Program-made: the position numbers and the translations under genes
NCBI RefSeq assembly: GCF_016612545.1
Contig: NZ_JAENRY010000144.1
Coordinates: forward strand, 528 to 36,870
Length of the DNA stretch: 36,343 bases
DNA from: Streptomyces sp. MBT65
GTDB taxonomy: Bacteria > Actinomycetota > Actinomycetes > Streptomycetales > Streptomycetaceae
Direction of reading: 5' to 3'
Shown here: positions 16,301 to 24,842 of the stretch, piece after piece
Numbering within the stretch: the stretch's first letter is position 1
Layout: every line of letters starts with the position of its first letter
The notes under the pieces: model-generated
Database searches by the model: none
What the model was told of the DNA's origin: nothing
Seen by the model: only the letters and a program-made list of their open reading frames with translations

Positions 16301-18347
16301 TTCCATGTGGGGAGATGCGGTCGATGGCGTCGAAGAAGAGGTCCTCGTTCTCCTGGTTGAGACTCAGACCTCCCTCCTTGTTCAGGGCAGTCTCGATGCT
16401 GCCGGCTGCCTCCGCGTAGTTCTTTGCCAGCCAGCGCAGCTTCAGTGGGTGGGTGGCCAGCATCATCATGCGGTGATCGGCCAGCCCGACGACATCGGTC
16501 AGGACGACAGCCTCAAGGTCTGCGTTCGGAGCGTTGTCGGGAACCAGGATGGTGCGAGCTTCGCGGAGTATGCCTTCCCACTCGCGTACGTAATCGTTGA
16601 TGTTCCCGGCGTCGAGCCCGTCGGCGAACCGCTCGAAGTGCTCTAGCTTGAGGCGCTCCAGCTGACCCGCGAAATGTGATGCAGCCACAGGCACAGGTTC
16701 GTCGACCTGCCACTGCCGGGGGTCGTTGAACCTCTCGAGGAAGGTGTCGAAGGTCAGATTGCAGGCATGGCCAGGGGGGTTGCGCCAGCCGTGGATGAGG
16801 GCCGCCAGTGCGATCTGCCCGGGGATGCCCAGGGGGTCCCAGCGAAAACGTCGCTGGGCGGCGCCGTCCATCTCGACCAGGATGCGCAGGGGGGCCCACT
16901 CGGTGTTCGGATCGAACGGCTCGTCCTCCTCCGGCAGGGGCGGCTTGGTCAGGTCCAGTAGGCAGTCCTTGACCTCCAGGGTCAGGCGAAGACCGGTGGA
17001 GTCCTGGACGTCACGCAGGGTGCGTGCGTACAGGAAAGCGAACAGCCAGCGGCTCCACCGACCTGCCTCCTGGTTGCCTTCAAGCCCGACGACGACGGAG
17101 CCTTCCTCTTCGTCAGAGAAGTAGGTCAGCTCGCGCAGCAGGGCACGCAGTGGGTCCTGGACGAACTGAGAGTCAGGGAAGGCAAGCTTCTCGACTTTGC
17201 GGCGCGACCGCTTGGACAGCAGGTCAGCCAGGGGCTCGGCCCCACCAATGGGAGCCTCGTCAAGGAAGCGCTGGGCGGACTCCTGGTCTCCGCGATCAAG
17301 AGCGTCTTCGATCATCATGGCGTCGAACTCGTCGACCCGCTCTGCGTCGGCCCTCTCGATCTCCTGCCTGACCTGTTGGCCTAGGCCGACCTTCTTGGAC
17401 TTCTGTTCGAAGACTTCAAGCCAGAGGGTCAGGTCCTGCTCGCGGCGCAGCTGACGAGGATCCTGCGGGGTAGAGCCACTGCCATTGAGGTTCTGTATGA
17501 GGCTGCGCATGCGCGTTTTGGCGGTCTCGGAGTCCGTACCGATGTGGTCCAGGCACTCCTCGCTGAACTCGGTCGTGGTGATGCGGTCTATCAGGTCGTC
17601 CTCGGCGATCTCCTTGCCAGTGGGCTGCTTGAAGGCACTGACCGAGACGTTCTTCTTGATCCGCGCGGGCAGCGCGGCGGGCTTGATGAAGAGTCCCCGG
17701 TCCGGGAAGAGGTCCAGAGCGGGCAAGGCTGCAGAGATCTCGGGGTAGACCATGTCAGGGGTGTGGACCTGAGCTGCTGCGACCTTCTGCGCGGTCTCGA
17801 CCAGGAAGGCCGCCCAGCGGTGCAAGGACCGGGGCTCCTCATCAGTGATGGCACGCCAGATCTCGGGCAGAAACGTGTCCATCAGGGCCGGAACGGTGCC
17901 GGTGCCACCCGCCTCCCGCCATGCTTCTGCCATGAACCTGTCGAACCCGCGCTCGCCGGAGGCGTCGTGGTAGTCGCCCAGGATCGTGGCATCGTCAAGG
18001 GCATTCATGGCCGCCAGCCCCTGTGCGTCCGGAGACTGCCCCCACTCGAAGAGCAACACCGCCGTACCCTGTCCCGAATTTCGCCACTTGGTCAGCTGGT
18101 CCTGCGGATCCAGCAGGTAATCAACAGGTACGCCCTCAATTGGCTGTGAGGTGCCGACCTTCACGACAACCTGACGGTCTGGCGACTCCAACAGCCTCTG
18201 GGCCGTGCGGCGGAGAGCCTCGGCAACGGTCTGCTGGTCGAACCCGCTGACTCGCAGGACGGCACGGGCTCCGCTGATTTCAGTGACCTTGCGGAGTGCT
18301 TCGTCGGCGACGAACCGACCGAGCGCTCGGATGCTGCTGTCGGTCAC
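13308..18347 (-). CDS. FtsK/HerA-type DNA translocase, DptH-like (1679 aa)
   Basis: The last gene of a three-gene operon. Its C-terminal 350 residues are a complete FtsK/SpoIIIE motor: HLLVAGTTGSGKS (Walker A Lys1478), LRLVDPKGTEL, WIVIVLDEYADL (Walker B Asp1576-Glu1577), GIHVIAATQRPSADVI, then NFPAQLALRVKTSTDSRIIL and GQGDAFL. The remaining 1300 residues have no motif I can name; they include acidic and helical stretches and show no membrane helix, unlike chromosomal FtsK. The GTG start at 18347 overlaps the upstream stop by 4 bp. Size, motor position and gene order match DptH, the large subunit of the DptFGH restriction complex that attacks DNA lacking phosphorothioate. Here no phosphorothioation genes are nearby and a C5 methylase is divergent from the operon. 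The likely role is an ATP-driven DNA-tracking effector in phage or plasmid restriction. The motor call is firm; DptH kinship is inferred. Confidence 0.8.
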   Translation of the reverse strand: MTDSSIRALGRFVADEALRKVTEISGARAVLRVSGFDQQTVAEALRRTAQRLLESPDRQVVVKVGTSQPIEGVPVDYLLDPQDQLTKWRNSGQGTAVLLFEWGQSPDAQGLAAMNALDDATILGDYHDASGERGFDRFMAEAWREAGGTGTVPALMDTFLPEIWRAITDEEPRSLHRWAAFLVETAQKVAAAQVHTPDMVYPEISAALPALDLFPDRGLFIKPAALPARIKKNVSVSAFKQPTGKEIAEDDLIDRITTTEFSEECLDHIGTDSETAKTRMRSLIQNLNGSGSTPQDPRQLRREQDLTLWLEVFEQKSKKVGLGQQVRQEIERADAERVDEFDAMMIEDALDRGDQESAQRFLDEAPIGGAEPLADLLSKRSRRKVEKLAFPDSQFVQDPLRALLRELTYFSDEEEGSVVVGLEGNQEAGRWSRWLFAFLYARTLRDVQDSTGLRLTLEVKDCLLDLTKPPLPEEDEPFDPNTEWAPLRILVEMDGAAQRRFRWDPLGIPGQIALAALIHGWRNPPGHACNLTFDTFLERFNDPRQWQVDEPVPVAASHFAGQLERLKLEHFERFADGLDAGNINDYVREWEGILREARTILVPDNAPNADLEAVVLTDVVGLADHRMMMLATHPLKLRWLAKNYAEAAGSIETALNKEGGLSLNQENEDLFFDAIDRISPHGTPAVLVGPGGTIAIPMRESAGHEEYAPVRLGGNESKEWLSSVDETAIDEMVRVITDYLTTYPHKLDGLRVLLLDRNGDPVLPMRVAKQVRAKNPRLKVDLVVLAPQATHHEIIQGFDLHFAGAEMSEDTFLPDVQLILQAWEPDQEADLSGLEDTVDLALAPALFGTQTSIKESTKKESLSGSFNPWKHPASHNLAQTSENVVRALLPETADETLESWSTLCVRYDRRSPVSRESVDGIDYFEMQVQFDQHQNLFATLHRVAHWVVTLDSFIGREQIDALRNRPDVILVKPSVGKNESYTLIVSSQTGRQFVVQRLRRRLEQIGVVTPQDSEGTAKRIYEVGRNVAPGAVLRSLGIGTTVNEVVGLVATRFVIDQQFPVSRQGTSLVTWISFDEHHRWFGRGHKTRADLGRFVLTIQDDGTVRLDVLVAESKFRQTFDVGSAEVQLNRTTDLCEDAFRSDGAARHDRPFWLDELAAAIAQTSGNALQAADLPARTLIGNDDHRQVEAKVLDALRSEDVELGQVTGVAVAISAEDDQPAPAVGTLGKHTLVRLNKHELLNLIGALRANQDPTNADPLVVSGDLSGTVTVPHAVATTLSVGISAELPTPEGPTAPVEAVGTTAPTTLPRAVVARHSAAEVDPVPLKNHRGGLSEEELRLRYNKVVDVFARHKVAVTAPEVGKWQEGPGFYIFRFIPSPGVTVDKLTNRRDEIFLALALPSGFSIRTRSDRGSVLFEIPKIDDEKYGVDAESLWQRCPTDPESLIAPLGADIEGNPVTIDLSSADSPHLLVAGTTGSGKSVALDTILKGLVRYDKGTLRLRLVDPKGTELVDFEDDPHLDGMIGMDAADAIEILEETVDEMAVRYKDMKAIRTRKLVEYNAKVDKADRKPWIVIVLDEYADLTSDPEEKKQIEALLKRLTQKARAAGIHVIAATQRPSADVISTTIRSNFPAQLALRVKTSTDSRIILDETGAEALAGQGDAFLHTAKGTIRLQVAYDGS

Positions 18348-19798
18348 CGGGGCTCCCCTCGAACCATGCTGGTTGCATCTGAATATTGAGTGAGCAGACC
18401 GATAGCGGCCAGCTTCTCCCGGAACGCCTTGCCGTTGTGGTCAAGGACCGATGGGTCGACCTCATAGGCCAACGGGCTCGCAGCCGCGACCTTGTTCTCC
18501 ACTACGAGCCCGTACTTCTCGTACAGCAGCGCGCAGAACTGGTCGAACTCCATCTCCGTGCCCTGTGGGACAGTGGCAGATACCAAGCCCTCAAGCATCG
18601 GGGGCTTCATGGTGAAGTGCCGGCGCCCGACCGTCGCGTTCAGGGCTCCCACAGCAGCGAGGGTCTCGCTGAAGAACGCTCGGGGCGAGGCGACCGCATT
18701 GCCGGCATCCTTGGCGAATCTTTCGTAGCGGCGCTTCCTGGCCTCGTCGCCTTCGGCTTCGATTTCGTCAATCATTTCTCGAGCCTGGACGTTGATCGCG
18801 TTGACAATGTCATTGCGGAAGCCGGTGAGGTTCTTCTGCGACTCTCTGCGCAGCGGCGTTGCCTCGTTGCCGAAATCCAACAGGATCGACTCGCGGTCGG
18901 TAGCTCCGAGCTTCCGGCGTGCGAGTTGCAGCTGGTGGCGTGCCAAGCAGTACGGGACCCAGTGCATGAGGCTCTCGGTTCGCTTGGCCCTTGGGACCGT
19001 CGCAGTCCGACCGACGATGTTGCGAGCCCCTTCCCTCAACAGATCAGGCCACGGGCTGAGATCCTCGTACAGCTTGATTCCTGCGTCTGATCCTTCCACG
19101 GGCGCTTCGTCGTAGTCGAAGTCGTGCGCGCTGAGGGCCTTGGCAAGGTTACCCAGCGGGGTGCCGCTGTCCTGCACGAGGTCGTGCAGGCCCTGTCGGG
19201 TCGCTTCCTTGCGGTCAGGATCAGAGTCGCTGCGTAGGACCTTGTAGGCCCAGCTGCCACCATCGCGGAAGAGGTATCGCTCGATAGTCGGAGCATTAAT
19301 GCCAGCAGCGACCTTGTCGGCCTGCTTGCGCTTCTTTGCGCTCTTCCTGGGGGAGGCATCGCTTTGCTTGATTCGCCGTTCGACTGCGTCGTAGTGGATG
19401 AGCTCACCGACGAACGGATAGATGTGCGCGCCGAACCAACTGGGCTGGCTACGACGCCCGGGGATCTCGACCAGCAGGGACGAGAATAGAGCGTGGAGCG
19501 TTTCCATCGTCTCGGGAGAGTCCAGCTCGACGGCCTTGCCGAGTTCCTCGTCGCCTTCGACGATGCGGGCCTTGGTCGCGATCCGCCGGGCCAGGTCGTG
19601 CGAGGTCCTCTTATAGGATGTGTCGGCTCCATTATCCAGGAGTCCTGCGAATTTTTCCGGGTCTTCCTGGTGCGCCAGGTAGACGCCACGGGCGATCGCG
19701 AGCATCTCAAGCGAGACGTAGAAACCGCGGCCCTGCTGTTCGATATTTACCCCGAAGAGACGGAGGACGACCTCCGCCTTGGAACGATCAGCCATCAC
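18344..19798 (-). CDS. DptG-like middle subunit of the operon, unknown fold
   Basis: A 484-aa protein (GTG 19798, or ATG 19795) overlapping both neighbours by 4 bp, so production is probably translationally coupled and stoichiometric. I see no nuclease or ATPase motif. Visible features are the start AEVVLRLFGVNI, a basic patch PRKSAKKRKQADK near residues 150-162, a long charged helical region RNDIVNAINVQAREMIDEIE around 330-350, and the C-terminal FDQFCALLYEKYGLVVEN. In length and position it corresponds to DptG of DptFGH complexes, whose biochemical role is poorly defined. An adaptor that bridges the ATPase and the translocase would fit. Recognition rests on context, not on sequence signature. 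Confidence 0.6.
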   Translation of the reverse strand: MMADRSKAEVVLRLFGVNIEQQGRGFYVSLEMLAIARGVYLAHQEDPEKFAGLLDNGADTSYKRTSHDLARRIATKARIVEGDEELGKAVELDSPETMETLHALFSSLLVEIPGRRSQPSWFGAHIYPFVGELIHYDAVERRIKQSDASPRKSAKKRKQADKVAAGINAPTIERYLFRDGGSWAYKVLRSDSDPDRKEATRQGLHDLVQDSGTPLGNLAKALSAHDFDYDEAPVEGSDAGIKLYEDLSPWPDLLREGARNIVGRTATVPRAKRTESLMHWVPYCLARHQLQLARRKLGATDRESILLDFGNEATPLRRESQKNLTGFRNDIVNAINVQAREMIDEIEAEGDEARKRRYERFAKDAGNAVASPRAFFSETLAAVGALNATVGRRHFTMKPPMLEGLVSATVPQGTEMEFDQFCALLYEKYGLVVENKVAAASPLAYEVDPSVLDHNGKAFREKLAAIGLLTQYSDATSMVRGEPR

Positions 19799-21627
19799 GC
19801 ACGCACCGACCTGATCTTGTCGCCGACGTCGATCATGAGCTTTCTCATGACGTCGCCCACCAGCACCTGGATCTCGTCGTCCCTATTTGAGGAGTCAGCC
19901 AGCTCCGCCAAGGATCCACTCAGGCCGCGGATCTCTGCCTCGTGCTGGACTTCGCTACGCAGACCTGCGGCCCACCGTGTCAGCAATTCGAAGCGCAGAA
20001 GGTCCGCTTCCACCGAGACTGCGTCCTTGTCAGGGTCGACAGCAGGGATGCGGATGTAGATGGCCCGGTTGAGCCACTCGACTGCGTTCTGCATCTCGGG
20101 GGCGTCGCCCGTGTGGCCTTCCTCTTGCCACTGGGTGACCTGGTCGACGACCTCAACGCCTTTGCTAGGCACGCGTCGGGAGATCACAGCCGCGCGGGCG
20201 CGGTGGGTGAAGAAGGCGGGATCAAGTATGAAGAAGTCAGGGTTGCTCCCCGCCCGGTGGATGCCTTGGACGGCCTCGAGGCCCTTGAGGAAGCGGTCCC
20301 GCACCCTGGTGTCTGCCGGGTCCCGGTTCTTGTCCTGGACAAGGACGAAGTCGTCGCCAGCCTGCAGGCCCATGCGGGCGAACCGGTCCGTGTTGTCGTC
20401 GCTGTTGAAGAAGTCAGCTCGTCGCAGGAACGTGTACAAGCCCCGCAACTGTTCGGCCTGTTTCTGGACATCCCGATTCGTACGAACCTTCTGCAGGTAG
20501 CTGCTGGCATCCGCGGGAGGGAAGTCGCCGGCCGTGTCCGGGTCCAGCCGGTCGTCGACCTGGCGGCGGGAGACCTTGCCAGGGTCCAGCTTTCGTAGGG
20601 CGAAGAAGGCAGGAACCAGATGACGCTGTTGCTGGGTCAACCGGTCGCCGAAGAGCGCCTGATGATACAAGTGGGGGGCCTGCCACAACCTGTTCGAGTG
20701 CGACCGCTGGTACTTGGCATGGACGTTCTCGCAGGACAGGCCGCCGGTGAGCATGTAACTGGTCACTGATAGCGCCTGACGGGTCGTGACTACGGCCCCG
20801 GTGCGCTCGGCCGCGGAGAACACTTCCCGGATCGCGTCTCGGCGCTGAGGCCCGCGCGTGGGATCGCTTAGTTCGTTGCGGTTGGCCAGGATCGGGCAGA
20901 CCTTCCGCGCATCACAGGTCTCGCAGGACTTCCACCGCGACCATTGCGTCGTTGTCCACTGCTTCAGGATCCAAGGAATGAGTCCGCCGTTGGCGCTGTC
21001 GGCAGCTACAGACTGGTAGTTGAGGTTGATGACGGTGACTGTGCCGTCGGGGTCGCTGACCTGCCCGCGAACTATGCCCTCTGTGAGGGTCCTCACCAGA
21101 ATCTTGGCGCGCCCGCTGCCACCTTTGTCAAGGTTGTCATCTTCGGCGACGCACTTGCGCAGTTGGCCCTCGTTCGCGCAGATGATCGCGATGCCCTCGT
21201 CTGGAGGGTCAAGCAGCTCAACGAGCTTCCGAGCGCCCGCCTGCGGGCTTAGCTCGCTGAGATCTTTGAGGATGTACAGCGGGCGTCCGCTACGGGTCCG
21301 GCCGATAGGACGGCTTGCGTCTCCGGACTCAGACAGCTCGCGGAAAACTTCCTTTCGGACGTCTGCTGCGTTCGTCTCGGCCTCGGTCCGCAGCTCGGCC
21401 AGAAGGCTGGCACACAGGCTGGTCTTGCCGTGTCCGGCGTCCCCGGTGAGGACGATGGTCCTCATGGTGGGTCGCTCAATGGCGTTCAGCAGGTACTTCA
21501 GCGTCACGACGGTGAACAGCGGCTGCGCCCAGTCTGCCTGCAGCTCGTAGATCATCTCAGAGGTGTCGGCGTCGAACGGCTGGTAACGACGTATCCGTTG
21601 GACGTGCTTGTTGACCTCTAGCGGCAT
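19795..21627 (-). CDS. P-loop ATPase with Cys cluster, DptF-like
   Basis: A 610-aa protein, first gene of the operon. ATG 21627 is chosen because AAAGGAC lies 6 nt upstream; an extension to 21723 lacks a ribosome site. Residues 57-71 (TIVLTGDAGHGKTSL) are a Walker A loop with Lys68-Thr69, and EGIAIICANEGQL (144-156) resembles a Walker B strand followed by an Asn-Glu sensor. SCETCDARKVCP gives Cys235, Cys238 and Cys244, a possible metal-binding knuckle. The C-terminal half is helical, with QVDDRLDPDTAGDF and LNRAIYIRIPAVD. The ATPase, its position at the head of an F-G-H order and its size agree with DptF, the P-loop subunit of phosphorothioation-dependent restriction. It is divergent from the C5 methylase across about 430 bp that must hold both promoters. 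The ATPase assignment is solid; DptF kinship is inferred. Confidence 0.75.
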   Translation of the reverse strand: MPLEVNKHVQRIRRYQPFDADTSEMIYELQADWAQPLFTVVTLKYLLNAIERPTMRTIVLTGDAGHGKTSLCASLLAELRTEAETNAADVRKEVFRELSESGDASRPIGRTRSGRPLYILKDLSELSPQAGARKLVELLDPPDEGIAIICANEGQLRKCVAEDDNLDKGGSGRAKILVRTLTEGIVRGQVSDPDGTVTVINLNYQSVAADSANGGLIPWILKQWTTTQWSRWKSCETCDARKVCPILANRNELSDPTRGPQRRDAIREVFSAAERTGAVVTTRQALSVTSYMLTGGLSCENVHAKYQRSHSNRLWQAPHLYHQALFGDRLTQQQRHLVPAFFALRKLDPGKVSRRQVDDRLDPDTAGDFPPADASSYLQKVRTNRDVQKQAEQLRGLYTFLRRADFFNSDDNTDRFARMGLQAGDDFVLVQDKNRDPADTRVRDRFLKGLEAVQGIHRAGSNPDFFILDPAFFTHRARAAVISRRVPSKGVEVVDQVTQWQEEGHTGDAPEMQNAVEWLNRAIYIRIPAVDPDKDAVSVEADLLRFELLTRWAAGLRSEVQHEAEIRGLSGSLAELADSSNRDDEIQVLVGDVMRKLMIDVGDKIRSVRA

Positions 21628-22007
21628 GCTGCTGTCCTTTGTCGACCGGGCCCGGAGCGCGCTGCAAAATTTTAGCTGCCAGCGCTCCTGACGGTAGATC
21701 AAATTCCAAGTCAGACCGCTCAAGTGCGCCTGGTTCGCCAGTGTGTGGCTGTGTCACGGATCTTGAGACTCCATGATCGCTGCGCTTGATGCTGCGGTGC
21801 TCGATGTTGACTGCGATCGCGTTGAGGAGGTGCGGCACGTCGGCCTTGTCGATGCTGTGGTACCAACAGCGCGGCGCTGATGGCCGTTGATGAGTTCGTT
21901 CAAGGGCCCGTGACGCCGGAAGGCGAGGCGTAGAACTGTCGTGATCGGCACGTCAGGCGACACCTAGGTATCGGTCTACCGCACGCCCTCACTCTTGATC
22001 GAGTACG
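21628..22007. promoter_or_regulatory. Divergent promoter region between the ATPase operon and the C5 methylase
   Basis: These 380 bp must contain the promoters for both directions. I cannot place -10/-35 boxes with confidence. Minus-strand frames look partly coding (NELINGHQRR near 21895 in one frame, HLLNAIAVNIEHRSIKR near 21810 in another, one base out of register), so a decayed gene may lie here. Confidence 0.4.
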
Positions 22008-22058
22008 ATGACCGCTCGTTCCGCCGGTTCTACAAGCAAGCGCAGATGGGGGTCACAC

Positions 22059-23276
22059 GTGGGTGAGCGGCACCCCTTGCGGGCCAAGCGGCGGCCGAAG
22101 TTCGAGGAGGGGGTTGGCTCCCTGCGAGTCGTGGACCTCTTCGCCGGCTGCGGTGGCCTCACCCTCGGTATTGCCCAGGCAGCCCGGAAGTACGACGTCT
22201 CGCTTGACGTTCGTCTGGCAGTTGACTTTGAGGCAGCTCCCACCAAGGTCTTCAAAGCTAACTTCCCCACAGCCAACGTCCAACAGGGAGCCGTCGAATC
22301 CTACTTCGATGGTGCCCTTGGTGCCTCGTTGACCGCTCGGGAGGCCGAGACTGTCTCCATGGTGGGTGAGGTGGAGCTTCTGATCGGCGGTCCGCCGTGT
22401 CAGGGCCACAGTAACCTCAACAACCACACTCGCCGTGACGATCCCAAGAACCGGCTGTACTTGCGTATGGCGCGTGCCGCAGAGGTTCTGCGCCCTAGTG
22501 TAGTCGTCATCGAGAACGTGCTGGCCGTTGTCAATGACAAGCAGCAGGTGGTCTCCCGCGCTATCGTTCACCTCAAGAAGCTTGGATACGAAGTCGCCAC
22601 CAGTCGTGTCGACCTACTCAAGCTCGGTGTCGCCCAGACGCGCAAGCGCCACATACTCCTGGCCGTCCGCGAAGACGCGCTGCCCTTTGGCTTTTCGGCT
22701 GCTGACCTGCTGCAGATCGAAGACCACAAGGCCACGCCCCATGACCTGCGTTGGGCGATCAGCGACTTGCTTGACGTTCGGCCGAAGTCATTCTTCGATG
22801 AAGCTGCTGTCCCCAACCCGGACAACCAGCGACGTATGAAGTATCTCTTCGAGAACGACGAGCACAATCTACCGAACGAAGAGCGCCCTGAATGTCACCA
22901 GGGCACACATAATTACACCTCAATGTATGGCCGTTTGTGGTGGGACCGTCCGTCTCAGACTATTACCAGCGGTTTCGCGACGATGGGTCGCGGACGGTTT
23001 GTCCATCCTGGTATCCCCCGATGCCTGACCGCCCATGAGGCCGCGCGTATCCAGGGCTTTCCAGACTATTTCAAGTTCGTCGACGAGCGAGCCAAGCCTC
23101 GCTACGAGCTGAATCGCACCGAGGTTCAGATCATTATTGGCAACGCCGTACCTCCGCCTCTGACCGAGGCGCTGACCTCCAAGCTCTTCGACGCTGAGGT
23201 TCTGCAGGCGAAGGACTATGCTCCCCAGTCGCTTGAGGACGACTTCGCTGCCTCTGCTGTCGACCTCGCCTGCTGA
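22059..23276 (+). CDS. DNA (cytosine-5) methyltransferase, partner of the DptFGH-like operon
   Basis: A complete C5 methylase of 405 aa from GTG 22059, which has GGGGGTC upstream; ATG 22008 gives 422 aa but a poor site. Motif I is VVDLFAGCGGLTLG, motif IV is GGPPCQGHS with catalytic Cys114, motif VI is VVIENVLAV, motif VIII is QTRKRHILLAV, motif IX is WWDRPSQTITSGF and motif X is GNAVPPPLTEAL. The target-recognition region lies between VIII and IX and includes the unusual segment FENDEHNLPNEERPECHQ. The enzyme transfers a methyl group from S-adenosylmethionine to cytosine in a specific DNA site that cannot be read from sequence. It is transcribed away from the FtsK-type operon; its probable job is to mark self DNA against that complex. 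The second methylase (23772) is clearly different in sequence and composition, so the pair is not a recent duplication. Confidence 0.92.
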   Translation: MGERHPLRAKRRPKFEEGVGSLRVVDLFAGCGGLTLGIAQAARKYDVSLDVRLAVDFEAAPTKVFKANFPTANVQQGAVESYFDGALGASLTAREAETVSMVGEVELLIGGPPCQGHSNLNNHTRRDDPKNRLYLRMARAAEVLRPSVVVIENVLAVVNDKQQVVSRAIVHLKKLGYEVATSRVDLLKLGVAQTRKRHILLAVREDALPFGFSAADLLQIEDHKATPHDLRWAISDLLDVRPKSFFDEAAVPNPDNQRRMKYLFENDEHNLPNEERPECHQGTHNYTSMYGRLWWDRPSQTITSGFATMGRGRFVHPGIPRCLTAHEAARIQGFPDYFKFVDERAKPRYELNRTEVQIIIGNAVPPPLTEALTSKLFDAEVLQAKDYAPQSLEDDFAASAVDLAC

Positions 23277-23771
23277 GCCTGAAACAGGCTGGTTCCATCC
23301 GAAAGTATTTGAGGTGGGCGAATCACCTGCTGGCGGCCTAGTAGTTGGTCACCAAGCTGGCGTAGCCATTCCCTTGGTGCACTTGGCGAGCCTTCCTTGG
23401 CTGCCTGCTGAGTTGCGGTCACTAATTAACGGTCATGCCATGAGTTTTTCGGATTTTCAGCGGCCGACATGAGCGCTGGCCGGCGGTGGACGCTCGTGTC
23501 GAGAGTGGGGTTGAGGGACTGGTCTGCGGAAGGAGCACTCCGCCGGACCGCGGGTTCACGCCCTGTCGGCGCCAGCCCTTCCCCAAGGCTCCCCGTTCGA
23601 GTGGGCACGGTTGCGGCAGCTACTAGGGCTCGCTGCTCGGCGTGACGTGTTACAGCGGCTGGCGTAGACGCACGAGAGAGCCCCTGGCCTTGCTGTGCTT
23701 CCAGCAGGCAGCGGTGGGTTCGTTATCCACAGCCATCGACGACCCTGGGGTGGTCGCGCTACCGTATCTGC
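23277..23771. other. Spacer between two restriction modules, no supported gene
   Basis: A 495-bp stretch with no frame that has a ribosome site and recognisable protein. GC content drops sharply at its right end, where the second methylase begins, so it may be a recombination junction between modules of different origin. TACCGTAT seven bases before ATG 23772 could be a -10 box of a leaderless transcript. Confidence 0.45.
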
Positions 23772-24842
23772 ATGTCTGCATCAGAGCCTCTAGTTTCGGC
23801 CATTGACTTGTTCTGCGGTGCAGGTGGACTGTCGCTCGGCCTCAAACAAGCTGGCGTGAAGGTGGCGGCGGGGATCGATCTGGATCCGGCGTGCGCTTAC
23901 CCATTTAAAAGGAACATTCGTTCTAAATTTCTGCAAGAGGATGTAAGTCGAATTACTGGCGAGCACCTCAAGGCGATCTGGAAAGGCGAGAGCCCGTTTA
24001 GGTTGCTCGCGGGCTGTGCACCTTGCCAGCCATTCTCAAGTCATCGACGCGGTGCGGACACGAGTTCGGAACAGAACTGGGATCTTTTGACGCAGTTCTC
24101 TCGCCTTGTGGACGAGACTCTCCCAGACTTCGTAACTATGGAGAATGTTCCTCGACTAGGGAAGATGGAAGTATTCCAGAAATTCGTCGGTAACCTTCGA
24201 GAGCAAGGGTATGCCGTCGACTTTGGAAGTCTCTACGGTCCAGACTTTGGCCTTCCGCAAGAGCGGCGCCGACTCGTTCTAATTGCTTCCAAAGTGGGTG
24301 TCGTACGCCTTCCTTCCGGAAACACTCCCAAGAGCAAATACAGGACAGTCAGGCAAACCATCGGAGGGCTTCCCGCTCTTCAACATGGTGAAAAGGACCC
24401 TCAGGATCTTCTGCACACGGCTCGGCATCTAACGCCCATCAATCTTGCACGGATGCGTGCGTCACGGCCCGGTGGGACGTGGAGCGATTGGCCGGACGAG
24501 CTTTTGGCACCGTGCCACAGAAAGAATAGCGGTGCTAGCTTCAAGGCGTTCTATGGACGCATGGTTTGGGATGTTCCGTCACCAACGATTACGACACAGT
24601 CTTTTAATTTCGGTACGGGGCGATTTGGTCACCCGGAACAGGACCGAAGCCTGACGCTGAGAGAATCGGCAATGCTTCAAGGGTTCCCTCGCGGCTATAG
24701 ATTCGTGCCAGACGGGGAGCAGCCTTCAATGCAGGCGGTAGGTCGGTTGATTGGTAACGCTGTGCCACCGGTATTTGGTCGGTCGGTTGGTAATGTCCTG
24801 ATTGAAAAGGCTCGTACCGTCTCTAAGGAGCTGTCATTGTGA
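23772..24842 (+). CDS. DNA (cytosine-5) methyltransferase of a HgiDII-like RM pair
   Basis: A 356-aa C5 methylase with all core motifs: DLFCGAGGLSLGL (I), AGCAPCQPFSSH with catalytic Cys85 (IV), TMENVPRL (VI), QERRRLVLIAS (VIII), VWDVPSPTITTQ (IX) and GNAVPPVFGRSVG (X). The segment between VIII and IX is the target-recognition region. Codon use is much more A/T-rich than in the flanks (for example ttt, aaa and aat are frequent), indicating recent arrival from a lower-GC host. No ribosome site precedes ATG 23772; a leaderless start is likely. Its TGA overlaps the GTG of the next gene by 4 bp, so methylase and restriction ATPase are translationally coupled. It should protect the site cut by the downstream protein. 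Confidence 0.92.
   Translation: MSASEPLVSAIDLFCGAGGLSLGLKQAGVKVAAGIDLDPACAYPFKRNIRSKFLQEDVSRITGEHLKAIWKGESPFRLLAGCAPCQPFSSHRRGADTSSEQNWDLLTQFSRLVDETLPDFVTMENVPRLGKMEVFQKFVGNLREQGYAVDFGSLYGPDFGLPQERRRLVLIASKVGVVRLPSGNTPKSKYRTVRQTIGGLPALQHGEKDPQDLLHTARHLTPINLARMRASRPGGTWSDWPDELLAPCHRKNSGASFKAFYGRMVWDVPSPTITTQSFNFGTGRFGHPEQDRSLTLRESAMLQGFPRGYRFVPDGEQPSMQAVGRLIGNAVPPVFGRSVGNVLIEKARTVSKELSL

Noticed and set aside
13308..23276. Complete dnd phosphorothioation system
   Set aside because: No DndA-E gene is present; only the effector-like trio and a C5 methylase are seen, so a Dnd label would be wrong on this window alone.
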